Source of the DNA: Oscillospiraceae bacterium
Lineage (GTDB): Bacteria; Bacillota; Clostridia; Oscillospirales; Oscillospiraceae
Direction: 5' to 3'
Length of the DNA stretch: 56,296 nt
NCBI GenBank assembly: GCA_017415425.1
Contig: JAFQGT010000021.1
Coordinates: 1 to 56,296 of the forward strand
Shown here: positions 40,660-50,005 of the stretch, piece after piece
Position numbering within the stretch: position 1 is the stretch's first letter
Layout of the letters: each line of letters opens with the position of its first letter
The notes under the pieces: model-generated
Database searches by the model: none
Told to the model about the DNA's origin: nothing
The model's input: only the letters and a program-made list of their open reading frames with translations
Made by a program: the position numbers and the translations under genes

Positions 40660-40697
40660 ATGGAGCAAAATGGTAGTAAAGTGGAGCAAAATGGAGT
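40660..40697 (+). promoter_or_regulatory. MraZ-binding repeats
   Basis: Four TGG(A/T)G-type boxes begin at 40661, 40671, 40682 and 40692, with repeat units ATGGAGcaaa, ATGGTAgtaa, GTGGAGcaaa and ATGGAGtgag. Direct repeats with a helical-turn period just before mraZ are the known target of MraZ, which represses its own operon. Confidence 0.72.
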
Positions 40698-40710
40698 GAG
40701 GTGAGCGCAA

Positions 40711-41139
40711 ATGATCGGTAAGTACCCTGCAAAACTGGACGATAAAAATCGTTTGTTTGTCCCGGCAAGATTGCGGGCGGAACTGGGTAATGACTTTTTT
40801 GTCACCTTGGGTGTCAATTGCGGTCATCGTTGCCTCACGGTTTACACCGCTGAAGATTGGCAGACTCTAAGTCAGAATTACAACACTCTGCCTATTTCTC
40901 AGCGCTCTGCAGCCACCAGCTTGATTTTTATGAATGCAACTGAGTGCAATCCGGACAAGCAGTTCCGCTTCGGTCTGACCCAGTTCCTGCTGGACTATGC
41001 AGGCATCGGCAGAGATGTGATGATCGTAGGCCGCGCCGGTCAGGCAGAGATCTGGGATGCGTCAGAATTTAAGAGCTTTGAGGAAGAGAATCTTACTCCC
41101 GAGAAGCTGCTGGCCTCTTTGGAGGCGATCGGTCTATGA
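40711..41139 (+). CDS. mraZ: Transcriptional regulator MraZ
   Basis: A 142-residue protein made of two AbrB-like halves: IGKYPAKLDDKNRLFVPARLR at the start and DKQFRFGLTQFLLDYAGIGRDVMIVG in the second. It binds repeats upstream of its gene and controls the division and cell-wall cluster. AGGTGAG lies 6-10 nt before the ATG. The stop overlaps the rsmH start (ATGA), the standard first pair of dcw clusters. Confidence 0.96.
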   Translation: MIGKYPAKLDDKNRLFVPARLRAELGNDFFVTLGVNCGHRCLTVYTAEDWQTLSQNYNTLPISQRSAATSLIFMNATECNPDKQFRFGLTQFLLDYAGIGRDVMIVGRAGQAEIWDASEFKSFEEENLTPEKLLASLEAIGL

Positions 41140-42071
41140 AAGAATTTCACCATATTTCGGTTTTGCTGGAAGAATGTCTGGATGGCCTTGCGATCAAGCC
41201 GGACGGTGTTTACATTGACGGAACGCTGGGCGGTGCCGGTCACTCCAGCCAGATTGCTAAGCGCCTGACTACAGGACGACTCATCGGCATCGACCGGGAT
41301 CCTGTTGCTCTGGAGGCCGCAGGGAAGCGGCTGGAGCCTTATAAAGATCGGGTGACGCTGGTTCATTCCAACTTCTGCGAAATGGCGCAGGTAGTCAAAG
41401 ATCTGGGACTGAGCGGCGTAGACGGCATATTGCTGGACTTAGGCGTATCCTCTCCCCAGTTGGACGACGGAGACAGAGGTTTTTCCTATATGGCAGATGC
41501 GCCGCTGGATATGCGTATGAACAGCGAAGATACCCTTTGTGCAGACACAGTGGTAAATACCTGGTCTCACGAGGAACTAAAACGGATTCTGTACGATTAC
41601 GGTGAAGAACGGTATGCTCCCAGAATTGCGGCGGCGATATGCCGCAGACGGGAGGAAGCCCCGATCCGCACAACCTTGGAGTTGGTGGATATCATACGCT
41701 CGGCAATGCCCCCTCAGGCCCTTCGGGAAAAGCAACATCCGGCCAAACGTAGCTTTCAGGCCATCCGGATCGCTGTCAATGATGAACTGGGTTCTGTGGA
41801 AAAAGCGATGCAAGATGCCATCCCTCTGCTGAATAAGGGTGGACGGCTGGCGGTGATCACATTTCATTCTCTGGAAGATCGGATAGTGAAAAACGCAATG
41901 ACGGCAGCATCCAAGGGCTGCACCTGTCCTCCCAGTTTCCCGGTGTGTGTCTGCGGTAAAACACCGCAAGTGGAACTGATCAGCAGGAAACCCATCGTGG
42001 CAACGCAAGAGGAGTTGGAGTGCAATCCCCGTTCCCGAAGCGCCAAGCTGCGGGTGTGTGAGAAGTTATAA
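41136..42071 (+). CDS. rsmH: 16S rRNA (cytosine-1402 N4)-methyltransferase RsmH
   Basis: A 311-residue SAM enzyme that methylates N4 of C1402; its partner RsmI, for the 2'-O position of the same base, is also in this window. Family blocks: HHISVLLEECLDGLAIKPDG, DGTLGGAGHSSQI, GIDRDPVALEAA, DGILLDLGVSSPQLDDGDRG, AFQAIRIAVNDEL-type FQAIRIAVNDELGSVEKAM, ITFHSLEDRIVKN, and NPRSRSAKLRV at the end. It starts 4 nt inside mraZ. Confidence 0.97.
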   Translation: MKEFHHISVLLEECLDGLAIKPDGVYIDGTLGGAGHSSQIAKRLTTGRLIGIDRDPVALEAAGKRLEPYKDRVTLVHSNFCEMAQVVKDLGLSGVDGILLDLGVSSPQLDDGDRGFSYMADAPLDMRMNSEDTLCADTVVNTWSHEELKRILYDYGEERYAPRIAAAICRRREEAPIRTTLELVDIIRSAMPPQALREKQHPAKRSFQAIRIAVNDELGSVEKAMQDAIPLLNKGGRLAVITFHSLEDRIVKNAMTAASKGCTCPPSFPVCVCGKTPQVELISRKPIVATQEELECNPRSRSAKLRVCEKL

Positions 42072-42089
42072 CAGAAAGGAGCAGAAGCA

Positions 42090-42566
42090 ATGACACAGCG
42101 TGTAGATGTCCAGTATATACGGTTTTACACAGATGGAAGCGCTGCGCGGCGTACCGCCCATACCGCTTCTGCTATTTCGTCCAGCACCGGAATCCTGCCT
42201 CGCCTTCGCAAGCAGAGAGTTCAGGTGATCCACTTAGACCCCGTTGCGCTGCTGAGTATTGCGGTGGCTGCAGTTATGTTGATCACGATGTTGGTGGGTC
42301 TGGTGCGTTTGCAAAAGATTCAGAAGCAGACGGCTCAGATGGAAGCGTATGTGGAACAGCTGAGCCAGGAACACGAAACTCTGAAACAGGCTTACACAGA
42401 TGCCTGTGACATAGAGGCTGTGGAGAAGACGGCTCTGGCTTTGGGAATGATCCCGGCAGAAGATGCAAAACAGATTGAGGTCTATTTGCCTGCTGTGCAG
42501 GAAGAACCGGAGGCTGTCAGCCTGTGGAACAGAATCGGAACATTTTTATTCGGCTTGTTTGCATAA
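42090..42566 (+). CDS. ftsL: FtsL/DivIC-like cell division protein
   Basis: A 158-residue bitopic protein: a cytoplasmic basic N-terminus (LPRLRKQRVQVIHL), one membrane helix (PVALLSIAVAAVMLITMLVGLV, about 51-72), and then a coiled-coil (RLQKIQKQTAQMEAYVEQLSQ...). Position between rsmH and the penicillin-binding protein, together with this topology, makes it FtsL; sequence alone would only say septum-formation initiator type. It would join DivIB and DivIC in the divisome. A C-terminal hydrophobic end (WNRIGTFLFGLFA) is unusual for FtsL. AAAGGAG precedes the ATG. Confidence 0.78.
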   Translation: MTQRVDVQYIRFYTDGSAARRTAHTASAISSSTGILPRLRKQRVQVIHLDPVALLSIAVAAVMLITMLVGLVRLQKIQKQTAQMEAYVEQLSQEHETLKQAYTDACDIEAVEKTALALGMIPAEDAKQIEVYLPAVQEEPEAVSLWNRIGTFLFGLFA

Positions 42567-42604
42567 TGATTGTCCCGACCGATACACTTTAATAGCAGCT
42601 GCAG

Positions 42605-42633
42605 TGGGCGGCGAGGGATTCCCTTGCTGCCCA
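42605..42633 (+). promoter_or_regulatory. Strong hairpin between ftsL and the PBP gene
   Basis: TGGGCGGCGAGGG pairs with CCCTTGCTGCCCA over an ATT loop: 13 bp with two G-U pairs. No U-run follows (TTTACAGG), so it is unlikely to terminate. It could stabilise or separate mRNA segments. Confidence 0.5.
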
Positions 42634-42664
42634 TTTACAGGTTATGAAGGAAGGTTGGGATGAA

Positions 42665-44995
42665 ATGGCGCAGCAGCACAAAAAGCCTACATACGCACGG
42701 ATTCGGGCAGACAGCGGACAGCACAGAAGGATCCTGTTGGTTTCACTGCTGCTGGGGGTGTTGGCGTTTCTCCCCATAACGTTGCAGCTATACTCTCTGA
42801 TGATCACCAATTATCCCTATTACTCCCGGCTTGCTCTGGACAACCAGACTCGGCTCACAAATGTCACCGCTGACCGGGGCGTGATCTATGATCGGAATAT
42901 GAATATACTGGCCTGTTCGCAAAGTGTGGAGAATTTGTATCTCAATCCCAGAGAACTTCGTCAATCCGGAGCGGATATCGGTGACATCGCCCGGCGGCTG
43001 CATCAGATCCTTGGTGTGGAGGAGAGCAAGGTACGATCTCTGGCGGAAAATCTCCGTTTGCGCTACCAGCAGGTGGCGGCGGGGATTGATGAGCAGACCG
43101 CAGGGAAGATACGGGAATATATTAACGAAAATAATATTCGGGGCATCCATCTGGAACCCAATTCTATGCGGGTGTATCCCTACGGCAGTATGGCAGCGCA
43201 GGTGGTCGGCTTTACCAATGCCTCCAATACCGGTTCGGAGGGTATCGAGGCGGCCTATAATAGCTATCTGGAAGGAACTGCAGGGAAGGTGATCACCACC
43301 AAGGGCAATAACGAAATGGATATGCCCTTTTCCTATGAGGCTTATCTGACCTCCCAACCGGGGAACGACGTGGTTCTGACACTGGATATGACGGTACAGG
43401 CGTGTCTTGAAAAGCAGATGCAGCAGGCCATTGAACGTTACGATGTGCAAAATGGTGCATTCGGTATGGTGATGAATGTGAATACCGGAGAAATTCTGGC
43501 GATGGCCACCCTGGGCAGCTATGATCCTAACAACTATCTGGAAATACAGGATCCTACCCTTGCCGCAGAAGTAGAACAGCTGCGTCTTTCTTATCTTCTG
43601 GAGCCGGAAGGTTCTGTAAAATGGGAGGAAAGCAAAAAAATTTATCAACAGGCGCGGTATGCGGCTCAGCTGAAGCAGTGGCGCAACCGATGTATCTCCG
43701 ACGGTTATGAACCGGGTTCTACCTTTAAGGTGATGACGATGGCAGCAGCGCTGGATTGCGGAGCCATTAGTTTGGATACAAACTTTTTCTGCAGTGGCGC
43801 GGAGCAGATCCCCGGTCGGGCGCAATTGCTCCATTGCTGGCGTTCTACCGGTCACGGAAGTCAAAAAACGCCCCAGGCGCTGCAAAATTCCTGCAACTTG
43901 GCTTTTGCTCATATCGCCTTAAAGTTGGGTGGAGAGCGGTTTTATGAATATGTGGAGAAATTCGGCATTTTGGAAAAAACCGGAATCGACCTTGCCGGTG
44001 AGAGCAAGGGCGTGTTCTTCTCTAAGGAACTGGTGACGGATACGGATAAGTGGGGGACAGCATCCTTGACTTCCGGCTCGTTTGGACAGACATTTAAGTT
44101 GACACCCTTGCAGCTGGTTCGGGGAATCGCCGCGGTGGTAAACGGAGGATATTTGATGGAACCTTATGTGGTATCCCAAGTGGTGGATGCCCAGGGGAAT
44201 TCTGTGTTGGAGCAAGAACCTACAGTGCTGCGCCGGGTGATCTCAGAGGAGACATCCAAAACGATGTGCCAGCTGATGGCATCAGTGGTGGAGGAAGGTA
44301 CTGCCAAAAATGCCAAAGTTTTGGGGTTTTCTATAGGTGGAAAGACCGGAACCAGTGAAAAGATTGACGTTTTTGATGAGAATGGACAGCGCGTACAGGA
44401 TAAAATCGTATCATTTGTAGGGGTTGCGCCAATGGACAATCCGGAGTATATTGTACTAGTAGCGTTGGATACGCCGTCCCGTGCAACAGGGATGTATATT
44501 TCCGGCGGCGTAATGGCGGCACCCACGGTGGGCGCAGTGATGGCAGACATTCTGCCGTATCTGGAAGTCGAGCAAAATTATACGGAAGAGGATGCCGCCG
44601 GCAGGGAGATTTTGTTGCCGGAACTTACCGGAATGACCGCAAAAGAGGCGGAAAAAGCATTAAAAAATCTGGGAATCACTGCCCAGCTGATCGGTGAGGA
44701 AGAAACCGTTACGGCACAGCTTCCGGCGGCGGGAGAGACAGTTCCCGGTAATAGCCAGATCCTGCTGTATTTGGGAGAAGAACCGGAGCAGCGGCTGGTC
44801 ACAGTTCCGAACTTTGTGGGAATGAACAGAGTGCAGGCCGCCCACGCGGCTGGAATGTTGGGTCTGTACATCCTGTCAACCGGAAATGATGATCCTCACG
44901 CGGTGGTTACCGCACAATCAGAACCAAAAGAAAGCAAAATTTCCGTGGGCAGTACCGTCCGACTGGAATTTACCGATATACAATCTGCCGATTAA
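42665..44995 (+). CDS. Penicillin-binding protein (FtsI/SpoVD type) with two PASTA domains
   Basis: 776 residues from the ATG at 42665 (GGAAGG about 10 nt upstream); ATG 42644 is the alternative. A basic N-terminus and one membrane helix (ILLVSLLLGVLAFLPITLQLYSL in part) are followed by the PBP dimerisation domain (NQTRLTNVTADRGVIYDRN) and the transpeptidase. Ser about 354 lies in GSTFKVM, SCN lies near 408 and KTGTS near 559. Two PASTA domains end the protein (from LPELTGMTAKEAEKAL and VPNFVGMNRVQAAHAAG). It cross-links septal or spore peptidoglycan. In Firmicute dcw clusters this place may hold both pbpB and spoVD; here there is one gene for both. Confidence 0.93.
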   Translation: MAQQHKKPTYARIRADSGQHRRILLVSLLLGVLAFLPITLQLYSLMITNYPYYSRLALDNQTRLTNVTADRGVIYDRNMNILACSQSVENLYLNPRELRQSGADIGDIARRLHQILGVEESKVRSLAENLRLRYQQVAAGIDEQTAGKIREYINENNIRGIHLEPNSMRVYPYGSMAAQVVGFTNASNTGSEGIEAAYNSYLEGTAGKVITTKGNNEMDMPFSYEAYLTSQPGNDVVLTLDMTVQACLEKQMQQAIERYDVQNGAFGMVMNVNTGEILAMATLGSYDPNNYLEIQDPTLAAEVEQLRLSYLLEPEGSVKWEESKKIYQQARYAAQLKQWRNRCISDGYEPGSTFKVMTMAAALDCGAISLDTNFFCSGAEQIPGRAQLLHCWRSTGHGSQKTPQALQNSCNLAFAHIALKLGGERFYEYVEKFGILEKTGIDLAGESKGVFFSKELVTDTDKWGTASLTSGSFGQTFKLTPLQLVRGIAAVVNGGYLMEPYVVSQVVDAQGNSVLEQEPTVLRRVISEETSKTMCQLMASVVEEGTAKNAKVLGFSIGGKTGTSEKIDVFDENGQRVQDKIVSFVGVAPMDNPEYIVLVALDTPSRATGMYISGGVMAAPTVGAVMADILPYLEVEQNYTEEDAAGREILLPELTGMTAKEAEKALKNLGITAQLIGEEETVTAQLPAAGETVPGNSQILLYLGEEPEQRLVTVPNFVGMNRVQAAHAAGMLGLYILSTGNDDPHAVVTAQSEPKESKISVGSTVRLEFTDIQSAD

Positions 44996-45010
44996 CAAAG
45001 GAGAATGATT

Positions 45011-46453
45011 ATGAAATTACAGCAGTTGCTCGCAGGGGTAGAAGTGCACAAAATCAATGTGCCTATGGACACTGAAATTACAGATGTGGTATACGACTCC
45101 AGAAAAGTGACCCCCGGCAGCCTGTTTGTGGCGGTTGCCGGTTTTGCCACTGACGGCAATCGCTTTATTCCTATGGCTTTGGAGAAGGGCGCTGTTGCGG
45201 TGGTCACCGCCAAAGAGCAGGAGACGGAAGTACCCTATGTACAGGTGGTCTCCGACCGTATGGCGCTGGCGCAGATCGGTGCAAATTACTTTGGTCATCC
45301 AGCGGAGGCTATGCAGTTGATCGGTATTACCGGCACCAACGGAAAAACCTCCTCCACACTGCTGCTGAAGCACGTTTTGGAACAGGTGCTGGGTGCGAAA
45401 GTGGGTCTGATGGGCACTATGGAGAATATGATCGGCGATCTGCGGATCCCTACGGAGCGAACCACCCCCGAAAGCTTTGAACTGCAGGCGCTGCTGGCGC
45501 AGATGAGGGATGCGGGTTGCACACACGCCATTATGGAGGTATCCTCCCACGCCATCGCATTGGATCGGGTGGCGGGTCTGCACTATACGGTAGGTGCATT
45601 TACCAACCTCACGGAGGATCATCTGGATTTCCACAAGACAATGGAGCATTACTGCGACACCAAGGCAGAATTGTTCCGCCGTTGCGATAAGGCTGTGGCA
45701 AATCTGGACGATGAATGGTTTATGCGGCTGACCCGGAATGCCACCTGCAATCTGCTGACAGCATCGGTGAAGGGGGAAGGGGATCTAAAAGCCCAAGAGC
45801 TGGAGCTGCTTTCCGACGGGATCCGCTTCACAGCGGTGTACGGAGTACAGCAGGTACCGGTTCAACTGCCTATTCCTGGCAAGTTTACCGTTTATAATGC
45901 ATTGACAGTTCTTGGCTGCGCCCTGCAGTTGGGGATCAGCCTTACCGATGCAGCAGTTGCATTGCGGACGGCTTGCGGAGTTAAGGGCAGGGTGGAGGTT
46001 GTGCCTACTCCTGGTAAGGACTATACCGTTCTCATTGACTATGCCCACACTCCGGATGGGTTGGAAAATGTGCTGTCCTCTGTGAGAGGATTTTGCAAAG
46101 GCCGTCTGATCGCGGTCTTTGGCTGCGGAGGAGACCGGGATCCCGTGAAGCGTCCTATTATGGGTCGCATCGGTGTGGAACTGGCGGATTACGCTATCAT
46201 TACCTCCGATAATCCCCGTACGGAAGATCCTATGAAAATCATCGAAGACATTCTGAAAGGGGTGGATTCGTCGAAAAACAACTACGAGGTTTTGGAAAAT
46301 CGCCCGAAAGCAATTCAACACGCTATGGACATTGCCGAGAAAAATGATATAATTGTATTAGCCGGAAAAGGCCACGAGACATATCAGGAGATCTGCGGCG
46401 TGAAACACCATTTGGACGAGCGGGAAGTGGTGGCTGCGTACTTGGAGAAATGA
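45011..46453 (+). CDS. murE: UDP-N-acetylmuramyl-tripeptide synthetase MurE, probably meso-diaminopimelate type
   Basis: A 480-residue ligase that adds the third residue to UDP-MurNAc-L-Ala-D-Glu. ATP site GITGTNGKTSS (105-115), MEVSSHAIALDRV, the carbamylated-lysine region TEDHLDFHKTMEHY, and VLIDYAHTPDGL. The substrate-selecting motif reads DNPRTEDP (about 399), the DNPR form of enzymes that use meso-diaminopimelate; lysine enzymes have DNPA or similar. The start at 45011 has AAAGGAG 7 nt upstream; ATG 45005 is too close to it. Confidence 0.96.
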   Translation: MKLQQLLAGVEVHKINVPMDTEITDVVYDSRKVTPGSLFVAVAGFATDGNRFIPMALEKGAVAVVTAKEQETEVPYVQVVSDRMALAQIGANYFGHPAEAMQLIGITGTNGKTSSTLLLKHVLEQVLGAKVGLMGTMENMIGDLRIPTERTTPESFELQALLAQMRDAGCTHAIMEVSSHAIALDRVAGLHYTVGAFTNLTEDHLDFHKTMEHYCDTKAELFRRCDKAVANLDDEWFMRLTRNATCNLLTASVKGEGDLKAQELELLSDGIRFTAVYGVQQVPVQLPIPGKFTVYNALTVLGCALQLGISLTDAAVALRTACGVKGRVEVVPTPGKDYTVLIDYAHTPDGLENVLSSVRGFCKGRLIAVFGCGGDRDPVKRPIMGRIGVELADYAIITSDNPRTEDPMKIIEDILKGVDSSKNNYEVLENRPKAIQHAMDIAEKNDIIVLAGKGHETYQEICGVKHHLDEREVVAAYLEK

Positions 46454-46464
46454 GGTAAATTTCT

Positions 46465-47826
46465 ATGGGAAGAATCACTCTGGAGCAGGCTGCGATTTGG
46501 TGCGGCGGCCGGATCGATCCCAAATATAAAGAAGTAACCTTTCTGGGAGCCAATAATGACACCCGGAAACTGGAAGAAGGTCAGCTGTTCGTTGCTCTGC
46601 AGGGTCAGCGGGACGGTCACGATTTTGTCCCCGCGGCGCTGGAAAAGGGCGCCGCTGCCGTGCTGTGCACTCACTGCGATGGGGATTATCCTGCTATTGT
46701 GGTGGAAGACACCCGTGTGGCGTTGGGGGATATTGCCCGGGGCGAACGGGAACGCATCGGTATGAAAGTGGTAGGTGTCACCGGTTCCGTTGGCAAGAGC
46801 ACCACCAAAGAGATGATCGCGGCTGTTCTGGAAAGTGCCTTCCGGGTGGGCAAGACCCCGGTCAATCATAACAACGACATTGGTATGCCTATGGCGATCC
46901 TCTCTATGGCAGAAGATACCCAAGTGGCAGTTCTGGAAATGGGTATGAACCACTTCCGGGAGATTGCGTATCTTGCATCCATCGGCAAGCCTGATGTGGG
47001 TGTCATTATCAATATTGGCACGATGCACATTGAGCATCTTGGTTCTATGGAGGGAATTCTGCAGGCAAAGATGGAAATTCTGGAGGGTATTCCGGAGGCT
47101 GGAACGATTGTTCTCAACGGTGACGACCCGCTGCTTTGGGATCAGCGCAAAACCCTGCAAAAGAAAGTGACCTACTTTGGCGTTCGTAACGCTGAATCGG
47201 ATGTGCAGGGGCAGAATGTTCGGCAGGAGGACGATGGTTTGTCCTTTGCTGTCAGGAGCGGTGGTCTGGAGTTCCCTGTGGAGTTGGCGCTGGAGGGAGA
47301 TCATTATGTTTGCGATGCGCTGGCTGCGATTTCAGTGGGTTTGGAGCTGGGTATCCAGCCTAAGCAGATTCGAGAAAGTTTGTCTCAGTTCCGAAATATG
47401 GAAGGGCGTCAGGAGATTTTTGAAGTGGGTGGTTTTACCATTATCAAAGACTGCTATAATGCCGGTCCTGAGTCTATGCAGGCAGCACTGAATGTGCTGG
47501 GTAACCGTCCCGGCCGTCATATTGCGGTGTTGGGCGATATGCTGGAACTTGGTGTGCGAACAGCTGCAGAGCATTATAAGATTGGCAGATTTGCGGCAGA
47601 AAAGGCAGAGGTGCTGCTGGCGTACGGTCCCAATAGCGCCCGTACGCTCCACGGTGCTATTACCGGTGGTATGTCCAATGTGAATGCAAGAGCGTTTACC
47701 GACAAGGAACAAATGGTGCAGGTGCTGCGCCGAATCGCCAAGCCAGGAGATGTACTGTTGTTTAAGGGCAGCCGGGGAATGCGTATGGAACAGGCGTTGG
47801 AGCTGTTCCTGCAGGAAGAGAAATAA
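46465..47826 (+). CDS. murF: UDP-N-acetylmuramoyl-tripeptide-D-Ala-D-Ala ligase MurF
   Basis: A 453-residue ligase that completes the pentapeptide. ATP loop GVTGSVGKSTTKEM (about 104-117), TPVNHNNDIGMPMAIL, VLEMGMNHFREI, then NAGPESMQAALNVL and LGDMLELG, all typical of MurF. 11 nt separate it from murE and 13 nt from mraY. AATGAGGT lies upstream of the ATG. Confidence 0.96.
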   Translation: MGRITLEQAAIWCGGRIDPKYKEVTFLGANNDTRKLEEGQLFVALQGQRDGHDFVPAALEKGAAAVLCTHCDGDYPAIVVEDTRVALGDIARGERERIGMKVVGVTGSVGKSTTKEMIAAVLESAFRVGKTPVNHNNDIGMPMAILSMAEDTQVAVLEMGMNHFREIAYLASIGKPDVGVIINIGTMHIEHLGSMEGILQAKMEILEGIPEAGTIVLNGDDPLLWDQRKTLQKKVTYFGVRNAESDVQGQNVRQEDDGLSFAVRSGGLEFPVELALEGDHYVCDALAAISVGLELGIQPKQIRESLSQFRNMEGRQEIFEVGGFTIIKDCYNAGPESMQAALNVLGNRPGRHIAVLGDMLELGVRTAAEHYKIGRFAAEKAEVLLAYGPNSARTLHGAITGGMSNVNARAFTDKEQMVQVLRRIAKPGDVLLFKGSRGMRMEQALELFLQEEK

Positions 47827-47839
47827 AACGGAGGCTTAT

Positions 47840-48817
47840 ATGACGAGAATACTGATAACAGCAGCTGTTTCAGCTGTTTTAACTGGTGTAATAGGTTATT
47901 TTCTGATCCCGATGCTGCGGGCGTTGAAGGCGGGTCAGTCTATTCGGGAGATCGGTCCCAGTTGGCATAACAGCAAGGCGGGTACTCCTATGATGGGTGG
48001 ACTGATGTTTATTTTGGCAGTGGTGATTTGTCTGGTGATCAATCTCCCGTCTATGGTAGAGAAGACCGTGTATTACGTGTTGGCGCTGGGTCTGTGCTTT
48101 GGCTTGGTTGGCTTTTTGGATGACTTTTTTAAGCTGAAATTTAAGCGGAATTTGGGACTTACCTCCCTGCAAAAGGCTTTGTTGCAGATGGCGGTCTCCG
48201 CACTGTACCTGTACCTGCTGTACAAAGAGGGCAGCCTGACCTGCAATCTGTATTTTCCGTTTGTTGATACCACCATCTACATACATCCGCTGGCATACAT
48301 TTTCTTTGCTATGTTTGTGATGGTTGGCTGTGTCAATGCGGTGAATCTGACAGACGGTATCGACGGCTTGTGCGGCTCTGTGACCGTTCCCGTGATGGTG
48401 TTTTTTGCTGCCGTGGCTGTTGCTGCAGACAAGCTGGATCTGGCGCTGTTGCCCGCCTGTCTGGTGGGTGGACTGATTGCCTATCTGTTCTACAACTGGC
48501 ACCCTGCCAAGGTGTTTATGGGAGATACCGGCTCTCTGTTTTTGGGCGGTATCGTATGCGGTCTGGCATTCGCGCTGAATATTCCTCTCGTCCTGATTTT
48601 GGTGGGACTGGTGTATGTGGTAGAGACGCTGTCTGTGATTCTGCAGGTGGGATATTTTAAGTTGACCCACGGAAAGCGGCTGTTCAAGATGTCTCCTATC
48701 CACCATCATTTTGAACTGTGTGGCTGGAAAGAGGAGAAGATCGTGCTGGTGTTCGCTGCGGTATCTGTGGTGATGTGCCTGATTGCCTGGTTCTCGATCG
48801 CAGGTTATCTGAGTTAA
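47840..48817 (+). CDS. mraY: Phospho-N-acetylmuramoyl-pentapeptide transferase MraY
   Basis: A 325-residue polytopic membrane enzyme that makes lipid I. Catalytic blocks: SKAGTPMMGGLMFI, VGFLDDFFKLKFKRNLGL (Asp-Asp), NAVNLTDGIDGLCG, and KVFMGDTGSLFLGG with HHHFELCGWKE near the end. The start at 47840 follows ACGGAGG by 6-7 nt; the longer frame beginning inside murF is not real. ftsW follows after 18 nt, where murD is normally found. Confidence 0.96.
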   Translation: MTRILITAAVSAVLTGVIGYFLIPMLRALKAGQSIREIGPSWHNSKAGTPMMGGLMFILAVVICLVINLPSMVEKTVYYVLALGLCFGLVGFLDDFFKLKFKRNLGLTSLQKALLQMAVSALYLYLLYKEGSLTCNLYFPFVDTTIYIHPLAYIFFAMFVMVGCVNAVNLTDGIDGLCGSVTVPVMVFFAAVAVAADKLDLALLPACLVGGLIAYLFYNWHPAKVFMGDTGSLFLGGIVCGLAFALNIPLVLILVGLVYVVETLSVILQVGYFKLTHGKRLFKMSPIHHHFELCGWKEEKIVLVFAAVSVVMCLIAWFSIAGYLS

Positions 48818-48835
48818 AATCCGAAAGGAGCATCT

Positions 48836-50005
48836 ATGGCGTTGCAGAGATCTCTGTATGCCAAAGAGAACCGCCGTCCGGATGTCCGGACGGATGAACG
48901 TGTAGATGTAGTATTTTTGTTGTTACTACTGTTGCTTTTGGGTGTGGGCCTTGTGGTTCTGTACTCAGCCAGCTATGCCCAAAGCCGGTATGACAGCGGT
49001 TACGGCAGTGCCACCATATATCTGCGCAAGCAGGCGTTGTGTGCACTGCTGGGACTGTTTGCTATGTGGTGCGCCAGCAGGATTCCGGTAGCGTTTTGGT
49101 ATCACTGGTCCTTTGTGCTTTACGGGGTCAGCATAGTGCTGTTGCTGCTGGTGCTGCTGATAGGGCAATCGGTCAATGGTGCCCGTCGCTGGGTATCCAT
49201 CGGCGGTATCCAGTTTCAACCGTCAGAGATCGCCAAGTTTACCTTAATACTTCTGTTTGCCCGCCTTACCAAAGGCTTTGGCAAGCGAGTGCGGTCCTTT
49301 CGAAAGGGCGTTTTGGGATTTGGCGCAGCACTGATGGGCATTTTGGTCCCGCTGGCGCTGGAAAAGCATCTTTCTGCCATTATGCTGATGGGTATAGTGG
49401 CAGTGGTGATGATGTTTGTGGCGGGAACCTCCGTCAAATGGCTGCTGGCCGGTGCCGGTGCGGCAGTTGTATTCGTGGTGGTGTATGTAAGCCTGATGGG
49501 CTATGCAGGCGACCGGATCACCGCCTGGCTCCATCCGGAGCAAGATCCCTCTGATACGGGATACCAGATTCTGCAATCCCTGTATGCCATCGGCTCCGGT
49601 GGCTTTCTGGGATTGGGATTTGGAAAGAGCAGGCAGAAGTATTTATATCTGCCTTTTCAATACAACGATTATATTTTTGCCATCGTCTGCGAAGAGTTGG
49701 GCCTTTTGGGCGCACTGCTGATTATGGTACTGTTTGCGGCCCTGATTTTGCGGGGCTACTGGATCGCCCTTCACGCCAAAGACCGGTTCTCCTCGGTGCT
49801 GGCAGCGGGGCTGGTTACACTGATTGCCGTTCAGACCATTTTGAATTTGGGCGTGGTGACCAATCTCTTGCCGTCTACCGGTATTGCGCTGCCGTTCTTT
49901 TCCTATGGCGGAACAGCGTTGGCGGTGAATCTGGGGGAGATGGGGATCATTTTGCATATCTCCCGGTATCGGAATCGGGCGGCACAACAGGAGGATACCT
50001 TATGA
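48836..50005 (+). CDS. ftsW: SEDS peptidoglycan glycosyltransferase (FtsW/SpoVE type)
   Basis: A 389-residue protein with about ten membrane helices that polymerises lipid II with its cognate PBP. Conserved SEDS blocks: VVLYSASYAQS, NGARRWVSIGGIQFQPSEIAK, the extracellular loop with WLHPEQDPSDTGYQILQSLYAIG, SGGFLGLGFGKSRQKYLYLP, and LPSTGIALPFFSYGGTAL. Whether it is FtsW or SpoVE in role cannot be told. It overlaps murG by 4 nt. AAAGGAG lies 7 nt before the ATG. Confidence 0.94.
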   Translation: MALQRSLYAKENRRPDVRTDERVDVVFLLLLLLLLGVGLVVLYSASYAQSRYDSGYGSATIYLRKQALCALLGLFAMWCASRIPVAFWYHWSFVLYGVSIVLLLLVLLIGQSVNGARRWVSIGGIQFQPSEIAKFTLILLFARLTKGFGKRVRSFRKGVLGFGAALMGILVPLALEKHLSAIMLMGIVAVVMMFVAGTSVKWLLAGAGAAVVFVVVYVSLMGYAGDRITAWLHPEQDPSDTGYQILQSLYAIGSGGFLGLGFGKSRQKYLYLPFQYNDYIFAIVCEELGLLGALLIMVLFAALILRGYWIALHAKDRFSSVLAAGLVTLIAVQTILNLGVVTNLLPSTGIALPFFSYGGTALAVNLGEMGIILHISRYRNRAAQQEDTL

